The notes under the pieces were generated by a model, which made no database searches, had not been told where the DNA came from, and saw nothing but the letters and a program-made list of their open reading frames with translations. A stretch of DNA of 64,000 nt from Thermoleophilales bacterium. Lineage in GTDB: Bacteria; Actinomycetota; Thermoleophilia; Solirubrobacterales; 70-9. Location: the NCBI GenBank assembly GCA_020636895.1, contig JACJWZ010000002.1, positions 372,001-436,000 on the forward strand. The letters run 5' to 3'. Of the stretch, positions 14,688 through 23,347 are shown piece by piece. The translations under genes and the position numbers were made by a program. Every line of letters starts with the position of its first letter. Positions within the stretch are counted from its first letter, which is position 1.

Positions 14688-16157
14688 TCATGCGGCCGAC
14701 GCCGGCGCCTCCCCCCTCCTCGCTGCCTCGGCGTGCTCCGCCGAGTCCCTCGAGGAGATGAGGATCGCGGCGAGGATCGCCCCCGCCACCGCGAAGCAGG
14801 CGCCGACGGTGAACGCGTCCTGGAACCCCTGCGTCAGCGCGACGGTCTTGTCCGTCACGCCGGAGGCGAAGGCGTCGCTCGTCGTCGAGTTCGCGATCGA
14901 GGCGAGGATCGCCAACCCGAGCGCGCCGCCGACCTGCTGGGAGGTGTTGATGAGGCCCGACGCCAGGCCGGCCTCCTGGGGTGTGATCCCGGTGACCGCC
15001 GCGATCGTCACCGAGACGAACGAGAGACCGAGCCCGATCGCCGCCAGCATCGATGGCCCGAGCACGTCGGAGACGTAGGAGCCGCCCGGCGCACTCACCT
15101 GCGTGAACCAACCGAGCCCGGCGGCGACGAAGAGGAGGCCGATGATCAGCACGTTCTTGAATCCGATCCTGTTGACGAGCTGCGAGCCCGCACCTGCCGA
15201 GAGGATGATCAGAACGGAGAGCGGCAGATACGAGAGACCCGCCTCGATCGCCGATTGCCCGAGCACCTGCTGCAGGTAGAGGGTGATCAGGAAGAACATC
15301 GAGAACAGGGACATGCCGACGAGCAGCCCGACGGTGTTCGCCCCGCGGAGGGTTCGCAGGCTGAAGATCGAGAACGGCACCAGCGGCTTGCGTGTCCGGA
15401 GTTCGATGACGACGAACGCGAGGATCAGCAGGGCCGCTCCGGCAAGGCGCAGGATCGTCTCAGTCGAGGTCCAGCCGGCCCGCTCGGCGTCGACCAGCGC
15501 GAACACGAGCAGTGCGAGCCCGAGCGTGATGCTGACCGCGCCGGGGATATCGAAGGTGCGCTCCTCTTCCTCCTCCGCGGTCGACTCGCGAAGGTGGCGC
15601 GGCGCCTCGAAGGCGAGGAAGAGACCGATGGGCACGTTCACGAACAGGACCCAACGCCAACTCAGGTACTCGGTGAGGACGCCCCCGAGGAGGACCCCCG
15701 CGGCGCCGCCGGCGCCCGCGACCGCGCCCCAGACCCCGAGGGCGCGGTTGCGCTCGGCTCCCTCCTTGAACGTGGTGGTGATGATCGAAAGCGCCGCGGG
15801 AGAGATCAACGCGGCGCCGAAGCCCTGCACGGCGCGGGCGGCGATGAGCCAGCCCTCGCTCTGCGCGAAGCCTCCGAGAAGCGAGGCCAGCGAGAAGATG
15901 ATCATCCCGACGATGAACATGCGCCGGCGCCCGAGGAAGTCGGCGAGGCGGCCGCCGAGCAGCAGGAAGCCGCCGAACGTCAGCGTGTAGCTGTTGACGA
16001 TCCAGGAGAGGTTGTCCTGCGAGATCCCCAGCGCGCTCCCCATCTCCGGCAGCGCGACGTTGACGATCGAGGCGTCGATGACGACGACGAACTGCGTCAT
16101 CCCCAGCAGCGCGAGCGCGATGTTCTTGGCGCGTGGTGAGTCGAAGTCTCTGCTCAT
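14688..16157 (-). CDS. MFS multidrug exporter, DHA2 (EmrB/QacA) type
   Basis: 489 residues with about 14 transmembrane segments, the hallmark of the DHA2 drug:H+ antiporters. Motif D1 is present in helix 1 (V-V-V-I-D-A-S-I-V-N-V-A-L-P), motif A between helices 2 and 3 (G-R-L-A-D-F-L-G-R-R-R), and motif C-like G-x-x-x-G-P glycines in helix 5. It exports hydrophobic drugs or metabolites from the cytoplasm. It is divergent from a MarR-type regulator, with two inverted repeats in the shared 94-base intergenic region, the standard layout for a drug-inducible exporter. Confidence 0.92.
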   Translation of the reverse strand: MSRDFDSPRAKNIALALLGMTQFVVVIDASIVNVALPEMGSALGISQDNLSWIVNSYTLTFGGFLLLGGRLADFLGRRRMFIVGMIIFSLASLLGGFAQSEGWLIAARAVQGFGAALISPAALSIITTTFKEGAERNRALGVWGAVAGAGGAAGVLLGGVLTEYLSWRWVLFVNVPIGLFLAFEAPRHLRESTAEEEEERTFDIPGAVSITLGLALLVFALVDAERAGWTSTETILRLAGAALLILAFVVIELRTRKPLVPFSIFSLRTLRGANTVGLLVGMSLFSMFFLITLYLQQVLGQSAIEAGLSYLPLSVLIILSAGAGSQLVNRIGFKNVLIIGLLFVAAGLGWFTQVSAPGGSYVSDVLGPSMLAAIGLGLSFVSVTIAAVTGITPQEAGLASGLINTSQQVGGALGLAILASIANSTTSDAFASGVTDKTVALTQGFQDAFTVGACFAVAGAILAAILISSRDSAEHAEAARRGEAPASAA

Positions 16158-16205
16158 CGGGTTGATGTGCTCCCTGCTCTCGCTTTCCGCGAGCCGCTTG
16201 TGTAG

Positions 16206-16248
16206 CCTGAAAGTCAGGCGACCTTACCAGATCGTCAGGAGTCCTGAC
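16206..16248. promoter_or_regulatory. Two MarR-type operator palindromes between the exporter and marR
   Basis: CCTGA-AAG-TCAGG (16206-16218) and GTCAGGA-G-TCCTGAC (16234-16248, perfect 7-bp arms) share the half-site TCAGG/CCTGA, with centres 29 bases apart. They cover the divergent promoter region. A -10-like TATATG follows directly at 16249-16254. Confidence 0.7.
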
Positions 16249-16251
16249 TAT

Positions 16252-16743
16252 ATGGTCGTCGGCCGAATCCTCACCGACCCCATCCCCATGACCCCGACCA
16301 CCGCCACCGCGCTCCTCCCTCTCCTCGACGACGTCCTCGACGGCGCCTTCGGCGACTTCCGCGCGCGGCTCATCGAGGAGGGCTACGGGAGCATCCGCCC
16401 CGGCCACGGCTGCGTCTTCGGCCACATCGACGGCGGCGGCTCCCGGCTCACCGATCTCGCTTCCGACTCGGGCTTCACCAAGCAAGCCGTCGGCGAGGCG
16501 GTCGCCGACCTCGAATCGCTCGGCTTCGTCGAACGGGCTCCCGACCCCGACGACGGCCGCGCCAAGATCATCCGCCTGACCGCCGAGGGCGAGGCGGCGC
16601 AGGCGACCGCCGGCCGGCTCTTCGCCGAGATCGAACGTGCCTGGGCGGAGAGCTACGGCGCCGAGCGCGTGGCCCTGCTGCGCGAGCTCATCGAGGAGAT
16701 CCGCGCCGATCAGCGTAAGCCGGCGGCGGCCGTCGGCCCCTGA
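16252..16743 (+). CDS. MarR-family transcriptional regulator
   Basis: 163 residues with a winged helix-turn-helix. L-T-D-L-A-S-D-S-G-F-T-K-Q-A-V-G-E-A-V-A-D-L is the turn and recognition helix, and D-P-D-D-G-R-A-K-I-I-R-L-T is the MarR wing with its D-x-R-x-K signature. It is probably a repressor of the divergent exporter and of itself through the palindromes just upstream. The ATG at 16252 has AGGAG ten bases before it, but that sequence is part of the second palindrome. The ATG at 16288 (M-T-P-T-T) is an alternative if TATATG is the -10 box. It converges with the CDF gene. Confidence 0.85.
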   Translation: MVVGRILTDPIPMTPTTATALLPLLDDVLDGAFGDFRARLIEEGYGSIRPGHGCVFGHIDGGGSRLTDLASDSGFTKQAVGEAVADLESLGFVERAPDPDDGRAKIIRLTAEGEAAQATAGRLFAEIERAWAESYGAERVALLRELIEEIRADQRKPAAAVGP

Positions 16744-16850
16744 CGCCCGATCCGAGCAACCCTCGAACGAGACCCCACCGAGATCACCGAGTCGCGGGAA
16801 TGAGACCGGACACGTCCGAGTTCGGCGACTCGGCGGAGGGCTTCGATCTC

Positions 16851-16882
16851 GCCGAGTCGCCGAGTCGCCGAGTCGCCGAATT
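16851..16882. repeat. 8-bp direct repeats
   Basis: GCCGAGTC is repeated exactly three times (16851-16874), followed by a degenerate GCCGAATT, in the intergenic region between two convergent genes. Confidence 0.8.
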
Positions 16883-16902
16883 GGGACGGCATGAGTCCCA
16901 AT
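16880..16902. terminator. Hairpin between convergent marR and CDF genes
   Basis: ATTGGGAC (16880-16887) and GTCCCAAT (16895-16902) form a perfect 8-bp stem with a 7-base loop. It probably acts as a bidirectional terminator. Confidence 0.6.
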
Positions 16903-16934
16903 CCGCCAATTCAGCGGGGGCGATACGCGTACCG

Positions 16935-17900
16935 CTACTCCGCGGCAGGCGCTGCCGGCCGGTCAGCGATCGCGGCCGGCTCGATGTAGATGCGAGTGGC
17001 GATCGGGACGGCCGCGCGGATCTTGGCCTCGGCGGCGTTGATCACGTCCGCGGCGTCGGCGGCGCTGAGGCCCTCCGCGAACTCGACCTTGATTGCGACG
17101 AGGAGGTCGTCGGGGCTGAGGTGCTGGGTCATCACGTAGACGAGCGTCGCGATCTCGGGCACCGAGCCGGCGGCCTCCTCGATCGCCTCCTGATGCTCCT
17201 CGGTCGCCGCCTCCCCAAGGAGCAGGCTCTGCATCTCGATCGCGAGGAAGATGCCGACGACGACGAGCAGGGCGCCGATCATCAGCGTGCCGATCCCGTC
17301 GAACACCGGCTCCCCGGTGATGGTCGCCAGGACCACGCCGAGCAGCGCGAAGGAGAGGCCGCAGAGGGCGGCGCTGTCCTCCACGAGCAGCACCGGGAGC
17401 TCGGGGCTGCGCGAGCGGTGGACGAACTGCGGAACGCTCAGCTTCCCGCGGGCCGGCCGCGCGTGTTTGAGCGCGGTGCGCAGCGCGAAGCCCTCGAAGC
17501 ACATCGCCAGCACGAGGATCACGATCGCCACCGCCGGCGAGGAGATCTCCTCCGGGTGGCTGATCTTGTGCCAGCCCTCGTACAGCGCGAACAGGCCACC
17601 GGCGCTGAAGAGCACGATCGCGACGACGAACGACCAGAAGTAGCGGCTGCGGCCGAATCCGTAGGGATGGAGCTCGGTCGGCGCCTTCTCCGCCCGCTTG
17701 CCGCCGAGCACCAGGAGCCCCTGGTTGGAGGAGTCCGCGACGCTGTGGATCGACTCCGCGAGCAGCGACGAGGAACCGGTGATCAGAAAGCCGATGAACT
17801 TGGTCGCGGCGATCCCGATGTTGGCGAGGAACGCGGCGAGGATCGCCCCCGCGCTCTCGCCGTGCCCACCGTGGGCGTCAGCTGCTGCCGCCTCGCTCAT
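16935..17900 (-). CDS. Cation diffusion facilitator (CDF) metal transporter
   Basis: 321 residues: a His-rich N-terminus (H-G-G-H-G), six hydrophobic helices and a C-terminal cytoplasmic domain. Helix 2 carries the CDF metal motif H-S-V-A-D (His52, Asp56). The fifth helix has V-E-D-S-A-A-L-C-G, in which the usual H-x-x-x-D is changed to a Glu/Asp version, as in the ZnT9-like branch. It exports divalent cations such as Zn(II), Fe(II) or Mn(II) by proton antiport. The start codon is only 14 bases from the start of the divergent tetR-type gene, so the two share regulatory DNA that must reach into coding sequence. Confidence 0.88.
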   Translation of the reverse strand: MSEAAAADAHGGHGESAGAILAAFLANIGIAATKFIGFLITGSSSLLAESIHSVADSSNQGLLVLGGKRAEKAPTELHPYGFGRSRYFWSFVVAIVLFSAGGLFALYEGWHKISHPEEISSPAVAIVILVLAMCFEGFALRTALKHARPARGKLSVPQFVHRSRSPELPVLLVEDSAALCGLSFALLGVVLATITGEPVFDGIGTLMIGALLVVVGIFLAIEMQSLLLGEAATEEHQEAIEEAAGSVPEIATLVYVMTQHLSPDDLLVAIKVEFAEGLSAADAADVINAAEAKIRAAVPIATRIYIEPAAIADRPAAPAAE

Positions 17901-17914
17901 GAGCGGGCCATCCT

Positions 17915-18553
17915 ATGTCGCAGCGGTACCCTTCCGCCATCGCCGCATCAGCCACCCCGGGGAGACGCCGCCGGACACAGGCCGAGCGCCGCGCCGAGAC
18001 CCGGTCCGCGCTTCTCGATGCGACGATCGAGTGCCTCGTCACGTACGGCTACTCGCAGACGACGACCGGCCGGATCGCCGAGCTGGCGGGCGTCTCCCGC
18101 GGCGCGCAGACCATGTACTTCCGGACCCGGGCCGAGCTGGTCGTCGCGGCCGTCACCCACCTCGCCGATGAGCGGGTCAAGGCCGTCAGCGCTCGCTTCG
18201 GCGAGGGTCCGGTGACGACCGAGCACGCGCTCGACGTGCTCTACGAGGAGCATCGGAGTCGGCTCTTCCGGGCGGGCCTGGAGCTCTGGATCGCCTCACG
18301 GACCGACCCGGAGCTCGCCAAGACGCTGCACCGGGCCGAGCGCGACGTCGCCGACCGGCTCGGCGAGCTGGCCGTTCAGGCGCTGGGCGAGACGGCCCGC
18401 CGGCCTGGCTTCAAGGAGGACCTCGTCGTCGTCCTCGCGACGATCCGTGGGCTCGCCCTCCTCGCGATCAGCAACGAGGAGGGGAAGAAGCTCTCGGAGT
18501 ACTGGCTCCACACGCGCGCATGGCTCGTGCCGCTGCTCGCCCCTCCGGACTGA
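17915..18553 (+). CDS. TetR-family transcriptional regulator
   Basis: 212 residues. The N-terminal TetR DNA-binding domain is clear: R-A-E-T-R-S-A-L-L-D-A-T-I-E-C-L, then T-T-G-R-I-A-E-L-A-G-V-S-R-G-A-Q-T-M-Y-F-R-T-R-A-E-L as helix-turn-helix. No other in-frame start codon exists before this domain, so the ATG at 17915 stands. It is probably a repressor of the divergent CDF gene (inference from layout). The C-terminal ligand domain is not recognised. Confidence 0.88.
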   Translation: MSQRYPSAIAASATPGRRRRTQAERRAETRSALLDATIECLVTYGYSQTTTGRIAELAGVSRGAQTMYFRTRAELVVAAVTHLADERVKAVSARFGEGPVTTEHALDVLYEEHRSRLFRAGLELWIASRTDPELAKTLHRAERDVADRLGELAVQALGETARRPGFKEDLVVVLATIRGLALLAISNEEGKKLSEYWLHTRAWLVPLLAPPD

Positions 18554-18653
18554 CCGGAGCCGGGGCGGACGCCTCAGCCCTGTCCCGCTCCCACGCCGAC
18601 GGACCGGCGGGGCGGCCCGGGCTGACGACGCGGGGCCGGCCCCCGCCAGCCGA

Positions 18654-20933
18654 TCACTTGCCCTTCCCGGACCTCTTGATCTTGATCTTCGTGACCGACT
18701 CACCGGCTGTGCCGGACAGGGTCACCTCCGCACGCAGCTTCTTGGAGCCCTTGCGGTTGAGCGCCTTCCGCGCCTTCCCGTTCAGGTGCAGCGAGACCTT
18801 GTCGGTCTCCCCGGGGTCCACCGTCACGCCGCCCTTCATCGCGAGCACCGGCCCGCTGCCGGACTTCTTCCCCTTGCGGTACTCCTGAACGATGATCCGC
18901 GACGCCGCGCATGACCCGGCGTCGGCCGCGCAGCTGACCGGCACGCGCAGCTTCTTGCCCTTGGCCTTGGCGGGTCCCTTGACGGTCAGCATCTCGACGC
19001 CGGCCGGCGGCGGCGTCTGGGGCCGGCTCGCAACCCAGTCGGCCATCGTCTCGGAGCTGCTGTAGCCCGGCGCGAGATCGACCGGGCCGCGGTCGTCGGG
19101 CAGGATCTTCGGCGCCGGCGACTTGACGAGACCGCCGAGGTCCCCCGGGTTCTCGATCACGGGCAGCCGGAACACGAGGTCGTGCACGGTGATCGGCTGC
19201 TGCAGGTTCGAGGGACGGCTGTAGTTGGTGAGGTTGCCGGGTGCGGCCGGGCCGCTCCCGTCCTTGGGCAGAAGCTCGAGGCGGGCGATGTGGCCCTCTT
19301 CGAACTTCCACGCGCCCGGATGGAGCTGGAACACCTGGTAGCCGCTCGCGTCAGGCCTGTAGATCTGGCGGGCGACGAGCTGCTTGGTGCCGCCGGGCGC
19401 CACGTCGACGAGGCGGGCGGCGATAGCGGAGTTGTTGCCGCCGCCTTCGAAATCGGCCACCACCGTCGGGGAGCCCAGCAGCGTGAAGCCACCGGCGGGA
19501 GCGGCGGCGGAGTCGAAGTTGGCCGTTCCGGGCTCCTTGTCCCCACTCGGGGAGGCACAAGCGTTGGAGACCAAGACGCTGAACGCGTCGGCGACATCCC
19601 CCGAGCCACCATCGGGCTCGATGGTCTGATCCGCCGAACCGCCCTCGACCGTGATCTCACCCGGTGCGAGTGAGGCCCAGTCGGAAGCAGTGAAGGGGCC
19701 CGCCGAGGGGCTGCTGCTGGGGCAGACCTCGGTGCGTGCGATCACGTTGTTGTCGGGCTTGGAGCCGACGCCGTCCAGGTAGTAGTCGATCCACTGATCC
19801 TGGAGGACGAAGACCGGTGCGCCGTCAGCGGGCTTGTTCTGCCCGCGTTGGTGGCCGAAGTCGCCGAAGATCATGCCGATGTCGGCGTTCGGGTACTGGG
19901 CCATCGTCCGGTTGTAGAAGCGCAGCGACTCGTCGACGGGGAAGATGTCGTCGGTGAAGCCCTGAGCGATCAGAAGCGGCGCGGGCTTCTCGCTGTGGTC
20001 GATGTAGTACGACGAGTGGTACGTCGTGACCTCCGAGAGCATGCCGGAGGCGGCGATGTTGTTCTGGTAGGGCTCACCCTGGTCCATGATTCCCAGCCAA
20101 CCGGTCATGTCGGCGGCGGGCAGCACTCCAGGGGGTGAGATGCGGCCCGAGACGAGCCCCTGGAAGTAGAGGCCGTTCATGATCGACGGCTTCATCACCC
20201 CGAACCTGTCCGGGTCGTAGGAGTTGTCTCGCAGGTAGTCGAGGGTGCGGCCGTTCGGCCCCATCGAGTACGCGAAGTCCGACCAGGTCGCAAGCGGCGC
20301 AGCGACCGCCAGGCTCATCGGGGTGCCGTTGGGGCTGGTCCATGGCACGAGGCGTCCGTCGGGCTTCATCGTGCGGTCCTTGAGCGCCGCGAGCGCCATC
20401 GAGATGCCGCCGCCGTAGGAGCCACCGGTGGCGGCGACCTTCGTCGGCTGCACCCAGCCCTCGTCGACGAGCTGTCCGGCGAAGTACTGGGCATCGCGAA
20501 CCTCGTAGCGGTCGTCCATCATCCGCACGTACTGGCCGTCGCAGCCGTCGGGATCGGCCGCGACGGAGGCGGCGTTCCCGCAGGACTCGTAGAAGCCGCG
20601 GTCGGTCATCGTGAACGCCGCGTAGCCCTTGTCCGTGTAGTGGCTCAGCTGCCCGGTCAGCTTCTGCTGCCCCCAACCGTGGAACACCATCACCAGCGGG
20701 TACGGGCCGGCGCCGTACGTGCCGGGATCAGGCAGCGCGACGCTGACGTCGATCGGCATCCCGTCCCACGTCTCAGCCGTGCTGCGCGGGCTCGAGCTGC
20801 TGCACGTGTAGGAGTTGTCGCCGTTCTGCGTGCAGGCGATGCCGAGCGCCGTGTGCGCAGCGACCGCGGTCGAAGCCCCCTGCAGAACGAACATCGCAAC
20901 GAGGCCGACAACGCACAGACACAGCTTCTTCAT
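18654..20933 (-). CDS. Exported alpha/beta hydrolase, X-Pro dipeptidyl-peptidase (S15/CocE) type
   Basis: 759 residues with an N-terminal signal peptide (M-K-K-L-C to about A-V-A-A-H). The ATG at 20933 is preceded by AAGGAGAGAG. The nucleophile elbow is G-G-S-Y-G-G-G (Ser172). Asp is in Q-G-F-T-D-D-I-F-P and His in F-G-D-F-G-H-Q-R-G, completing an S15-like Ser-Asp-His triad. A jelly-roll domain follows, typical of CocE/XPDAP esterases and peptidases. The last 110 residues form an extra domain rich in Lys and Gly ending in a very basic tail (K-I-K-I-K-R-S-G-K-G-K), shared in character with other exported proteins of this window. It acts outside the cytoplasm. The substrate, peptide or ester, is unknown. 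Confidence 0.82.
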   Translation of the reverse strand: MKKLCLCVVGLVAMFVLQGASTAVAAHTALGIACTQNGDNSYTCSSSSPRSTAETWDGMPIDVSVALPDPGTYGAGPYPLVMVFHGWGQQKLTGQLSHYTDKGYAAFTMTDRGFYESCGNAASVAADPDGCDGQYVRMMDDRYEVRDAQYFAGQLVDEGWVQPTKVAATGGSYGGGISMALAALKDRTMKPDGRLVPWTSPNGTPMSLAVAAPLATWSDFAYSMGPNGRTLDYLRDNSYDPDRFGVMKPSIMNGLYFQGLVSGRISPPGVLPAADMTGWLGIMDQGEPYQNNIAASGMLSEVTTYHSSYYIDHSEKPAPLLIAQGFTDDIFPVDESLRFYNRTMAQYPNADIGMIFGDFGHQRGQNKPADGAPVFVLQDQWIDYYLDGVGSKPDNNVIARTEVCPSSSPSAGPFTASDWASLAPGEITVEGGSADQTIEPDGGSGDVADAFSVLVSNACASPSGDKEPGTANFDSAAAPAGGFTLLGSPTVVADFEGGGNNSAIAARLVDVAPGGTKQLVARQIYRPDASGYQVFQLHPGAWKFEEGHIARLELLPKDGSGPAAPGNLTNYSRPSNLQQPITVHDLVFRLPVIENPGDLGGLVKSPAPKILPDDRGPVDLAPGYSSSETMADWVASRPQTPPPAGVEMLTVKGPAKAKGKKLRVPVSCAADAGSCAASRIIVQEYRKGKKSGSGPVLAMKGGVTVDPGETDKVSLHLNGKARKALNRKGSKKLRAEVTLSGTAGESVTKIKIKRSGKGK

Positions 20934-21041
20934 CTCTCTCCTTGGACGATCGTGGCGCCTCACCGACCGGTCCGGAGAGACAAATCGGCAGTCTTGCAGA
21001 TAACTTAGGATGCGGTGCCGGTTGCCGCCGGCGCCAAGGAG

Positions 21042-21113
21042 ATGCGCCAGGCGACGCCCCGAACGTCCCTGATGGAGCACAGCAGCACGTACTCTCTCCG
21101 GTCTCGCAAGTGA
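21042..21113 (+). other. Possible upstream ORF (23 codons) coupled to the P450 start
   Basis: ATG at 21042 directly follows AAGGAG, and the TGA at 21111-21113 overlaps a GTG at 21110 in frame with the P450 (GTGA junction). The product would be a short basic peptide. The Shine-Dalgarno spacing to this ATG is too tight, so its translation is doubtful. Confidence 0.25.
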
Positions 21114-22555
21114 GTCTTCAGATTGATGAATCGAACCGACGCGTGGGGCCTCCGTTACGCCTGCGCGCACGCAACGCAGCAGCGTCGGTAGTCGGTCGTC
21201 TCCCCGAGCGCGAGCCGAAGCCCCTTGCGAGCCCGCCGGCGGGCAGCGATCTGCTGCCGATCATGGGCGACCCGGGTCTGCCGGTACTCGGCAGCAGCCT
21301 CCCCGCGGTGGCCGACGGGCTGAAGCTCGCCCGGCGCGGCTACGAGCGCTTCGGAGCGGTCTCGTGGGCCAACGTCTTCACCATGAAGGCCGCGTTCGTG
21401 GTCGGGCCCGACGCGCTGGAGACCGTCCTGACGAACCGTGACAAGGCCTTCTCGAGCCACGACGGCTGGGAGATGCTGATCGGCCCGTTCTTCGAAGGCG
21501 GCGTGATGCTCATGGACTTCGACGAGCACCTGCACCACCGCCGGATCATGCAGCAGGCGTTCAGGCACGAGCGGCTCGTCAGCTACCTCGACCTGCTCAA
21601 CCCCGCCGTTTCCCAGGGACTCGACAGCTGGCGCGCGGGCAGCGCGTTCCCCGTCTTCCCCGCGCTCAAGCAGCTCACCCTGGATATCGCCACGCGGGTG
21701 TTCATGGGCGCGGAGCTCGACGCCGAGGCCGATCAGGTCAACACCGACTTCATCAACCTCGTCCGAGGCGGCCAGACGGCGATCCGCGCGGAGGTCCCGG
21801 GCGGACGCTGGCATCGCGGCATGCAGAGCCGCAGGCGGATGGAGGACTTCTTCCTGCGTCAGATCCCGACGAAGCGGGCGAGCGACGAGGACGACCTCTT
21901 CAGCGTGCTATGCCGCGCCGAGAGCGAGGACGGGGTGCGCTTCAGCGACCGCGAGGTGGTCAACCACATGATCTTCACGATGATGGCCGCCCACGACACC
22001 AGCACCATCACCGCCGCGATGATGTGCTTCTTCCTCGCCAAGCACCCGGAGTGGCAGCAGCGGGTGCGGGAGGAATCACTCGCGCTCGGCAAGCCCGAGA
22101 TCAGCTTCGACGACCTCGAGGCGCTGACCTCCATGGACCTCGTCTTCCGCGAGGTCCTGAGGATGAACCCGCCGGTCGCGATCGCCGCCCGCAAGGCGCT
22201 CGAGGACACGGAGATCTGCGGCCACCACGTCCCCGCCGGCACGCCGATCCACGTCGGGATCTACGCCTCGCACCGCCTCGAGGCGTTCTGGCACGACCCG
22301 GACGTCTTCGACCCCGAGCGCTTCACCCCGGACCGCGCCGAGGATAAGGCCCACAAGTACTCGTGGGCCCCCTTCGGCGGTGGCGCCCACAAGTGCATCG
22401 GGATGCACTTCGGCGGCATGGAGGTCAAGGCGATCCTCCACCAGCTCCTCCTCAGGTACGAGCTCCAGATCGCCCCCGGCTACGAGCCGTTCATGGACAC
22501 GGCGACCGGCCCCTTCCCGGCCGACGGGCTGCCGATCGACCTGCTGCCTCGCTGA
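21110..22555 (+). CDS. Cytochrome P450 (CYP136-like)
   Basis: About 481 residues from the GTG at 21110. The true start is uncertain: the next in-frame GTG is 21143, and the frame is open further upstream. The fold must include P-P-A-G-S-D-L-L-P just before the first helix, so starts after 21200 are unlikely. Signature elements are the I-helix A-A-H-D-T-S-T, the ExxR motif E-V-L-R, and the haem-binding loop F-G-G-G-A-H-K-C-I-G with Cys about 52 residues from the end. The stretch A-F-S-S-H-D-G-W-E and I-M-Q-Q-A-F recall the CYP136 group, from memory only. It is a monooxygenase needing external ferredoxin and reductase, neither encoded nearby. It is divergent from the S15 hydrolase. Confidence 0.85.
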   Translation: MSLQIDESNRRVGPPLRLRARNAAASVVGRLPEREPKPLASPPAGSDLLPIMGDPGLPVLGSSLPAVADGLKLARRGYERFGAVSWANVFTMKAAFVVGPDALETVLTNRDKAFSSHDGWEMLIGPFFEGGVMLMDFDEHLHHRRIMQQAFRHERLVSYLDLLNPAVSQGLDSWRAGSAFPVFPALKQLTLDIATRVFMGAELDAEADQVNTDFINLVRGGQTAIRAEVPGGRWHRGMQSRRRMEDFFLRQIPTKRASDEDDLFSVLCRAESEDGVRFSDREVVNHMIFTMMAAHDTSTITAAMMCFFLAKHPEWQQRVREESLALGKPEISFDDLEALTSMDLVFREVLRMNPPVAIAARKALEDTEICGHHVPAGTPIHVGIYASHRLEAFWHDPDVFDPERFTPDRAEDKAHKYSWAPFGGGAHKCIGMHFGGMEVKAILHQLLLRYELQIAPGYEPFMDTATGPFPADGLPIDLLPR

Positions 22556-22645
22556 GCGGGGCGCGGCGGTCCGCCCACACGAGACCTGGCTGAGGGCCCG
22601 GCCCCTCGGTCGCCTTGTGCGCTCCTGCGGCTGATCCCTACCCGG

Positions 22646-22930
22646 CTACTCGCCCTGCGTAGCCCAGTGGGCCTCTGCGTCGGCCTCCATCACGGCCAGG
22701 CGGGTGTAGTAGTCGGGAAACTCGTTCAGGTGGGCGCGGGCGATCTTCGCGGTCACGGTCACGTCGTCGTCGGTGACGTTGGTCTCCGGGTCCTGGGTGC
22801 CGTGTTCAAGCTCGACGTCCATTCCCATCCGGAACTGCTCGACATCGAACGGGGACGTCGTCCAGTCGATGCCAATCCGCTCTCCCGCCTCCCGTGCCTG
22901 CTCGACCGTGAACTCCGTTTCTGCGCTCAT
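22646..22930 (-). CDS. DUF5661 family protein
   Basis: 94 residues, small and acidic. The pattern F-T-V-E-Q-A-R-E-A-G-E-R-I-G-I-D-W, then G-M-D-V-E-L-E-H-G-T and A-R-A-H-L-N-E-F-P-D-Y-Y-T-R-L, matches the DUF5661 family as I remember it. The conserved E-x-E-H-G and H-L-x-E-x-P-D-Y-Y could bind a metal, but no function is known. It stands alone, converging with the P450 gene. Confidence 0.75.
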   Translation of the reverse strand: MSAETEFTVEQAREAGERIGIDWTTSPFDVEQFRMGMDVELEHGTQDPETNVTDDDVTVTAKIARAHLNEFPDYYTRLAVMEADAEAHWATQGE

Positions 22931-23107
22931 GACCTGAAGCTACCGCACGGGACCGTCCGGGCTGCGGAAGGGCCTCGCCCACCTGATCCCGGCCTTCTCC
23001 ACCCCTACCAAGCCCCTCAGCCACCGACAGCGCGAAGAGCTGCTGAGCCAGCCTGACACATGCCAAGACCTCGGTTAGCCCCTGGACAAGCCATTTCTGG
23101 CCCTCAA

Positions 23108-23197
23108 CGGAGGGGGAGGGATTCGAACCCTCGATACGCCTAATCGACGTATAACGGTTTTCGAGACCGCCGCATTCAACCGCTCTGCCACCCCTCC
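23108..23197 (-). tRNA. tRNA-Ser (anticodon CGA)
   Basis: The minus-strand sequence folds as a class II tRNA. Acceptor GGAGGGG pairs with CCCCTCC. The anticodon loop CTCGAAA gives anticodon CGA (codon UCG). A long variable arm is present, as expected for serine. The T arm is GAGGG-TTCGAAT-CCCTC. The discriminator base is G. CCA is not encoded. Confidence 0.95.
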
Positions 23198-23347
23198 AGG
23201 TGACGCGTCAGCGCGGTCGGGAGGGTAGCGGGGCGACGGCGGCCGCGGCGAGCCTGGTGAGGGGATGGGCATCGGGCGAGCGCAGCGGCTGCCGGGTGGG
23301 CACTTGGCGCGACGCCGGGACCGCGGCCCACCGCATTGGCATGGACC

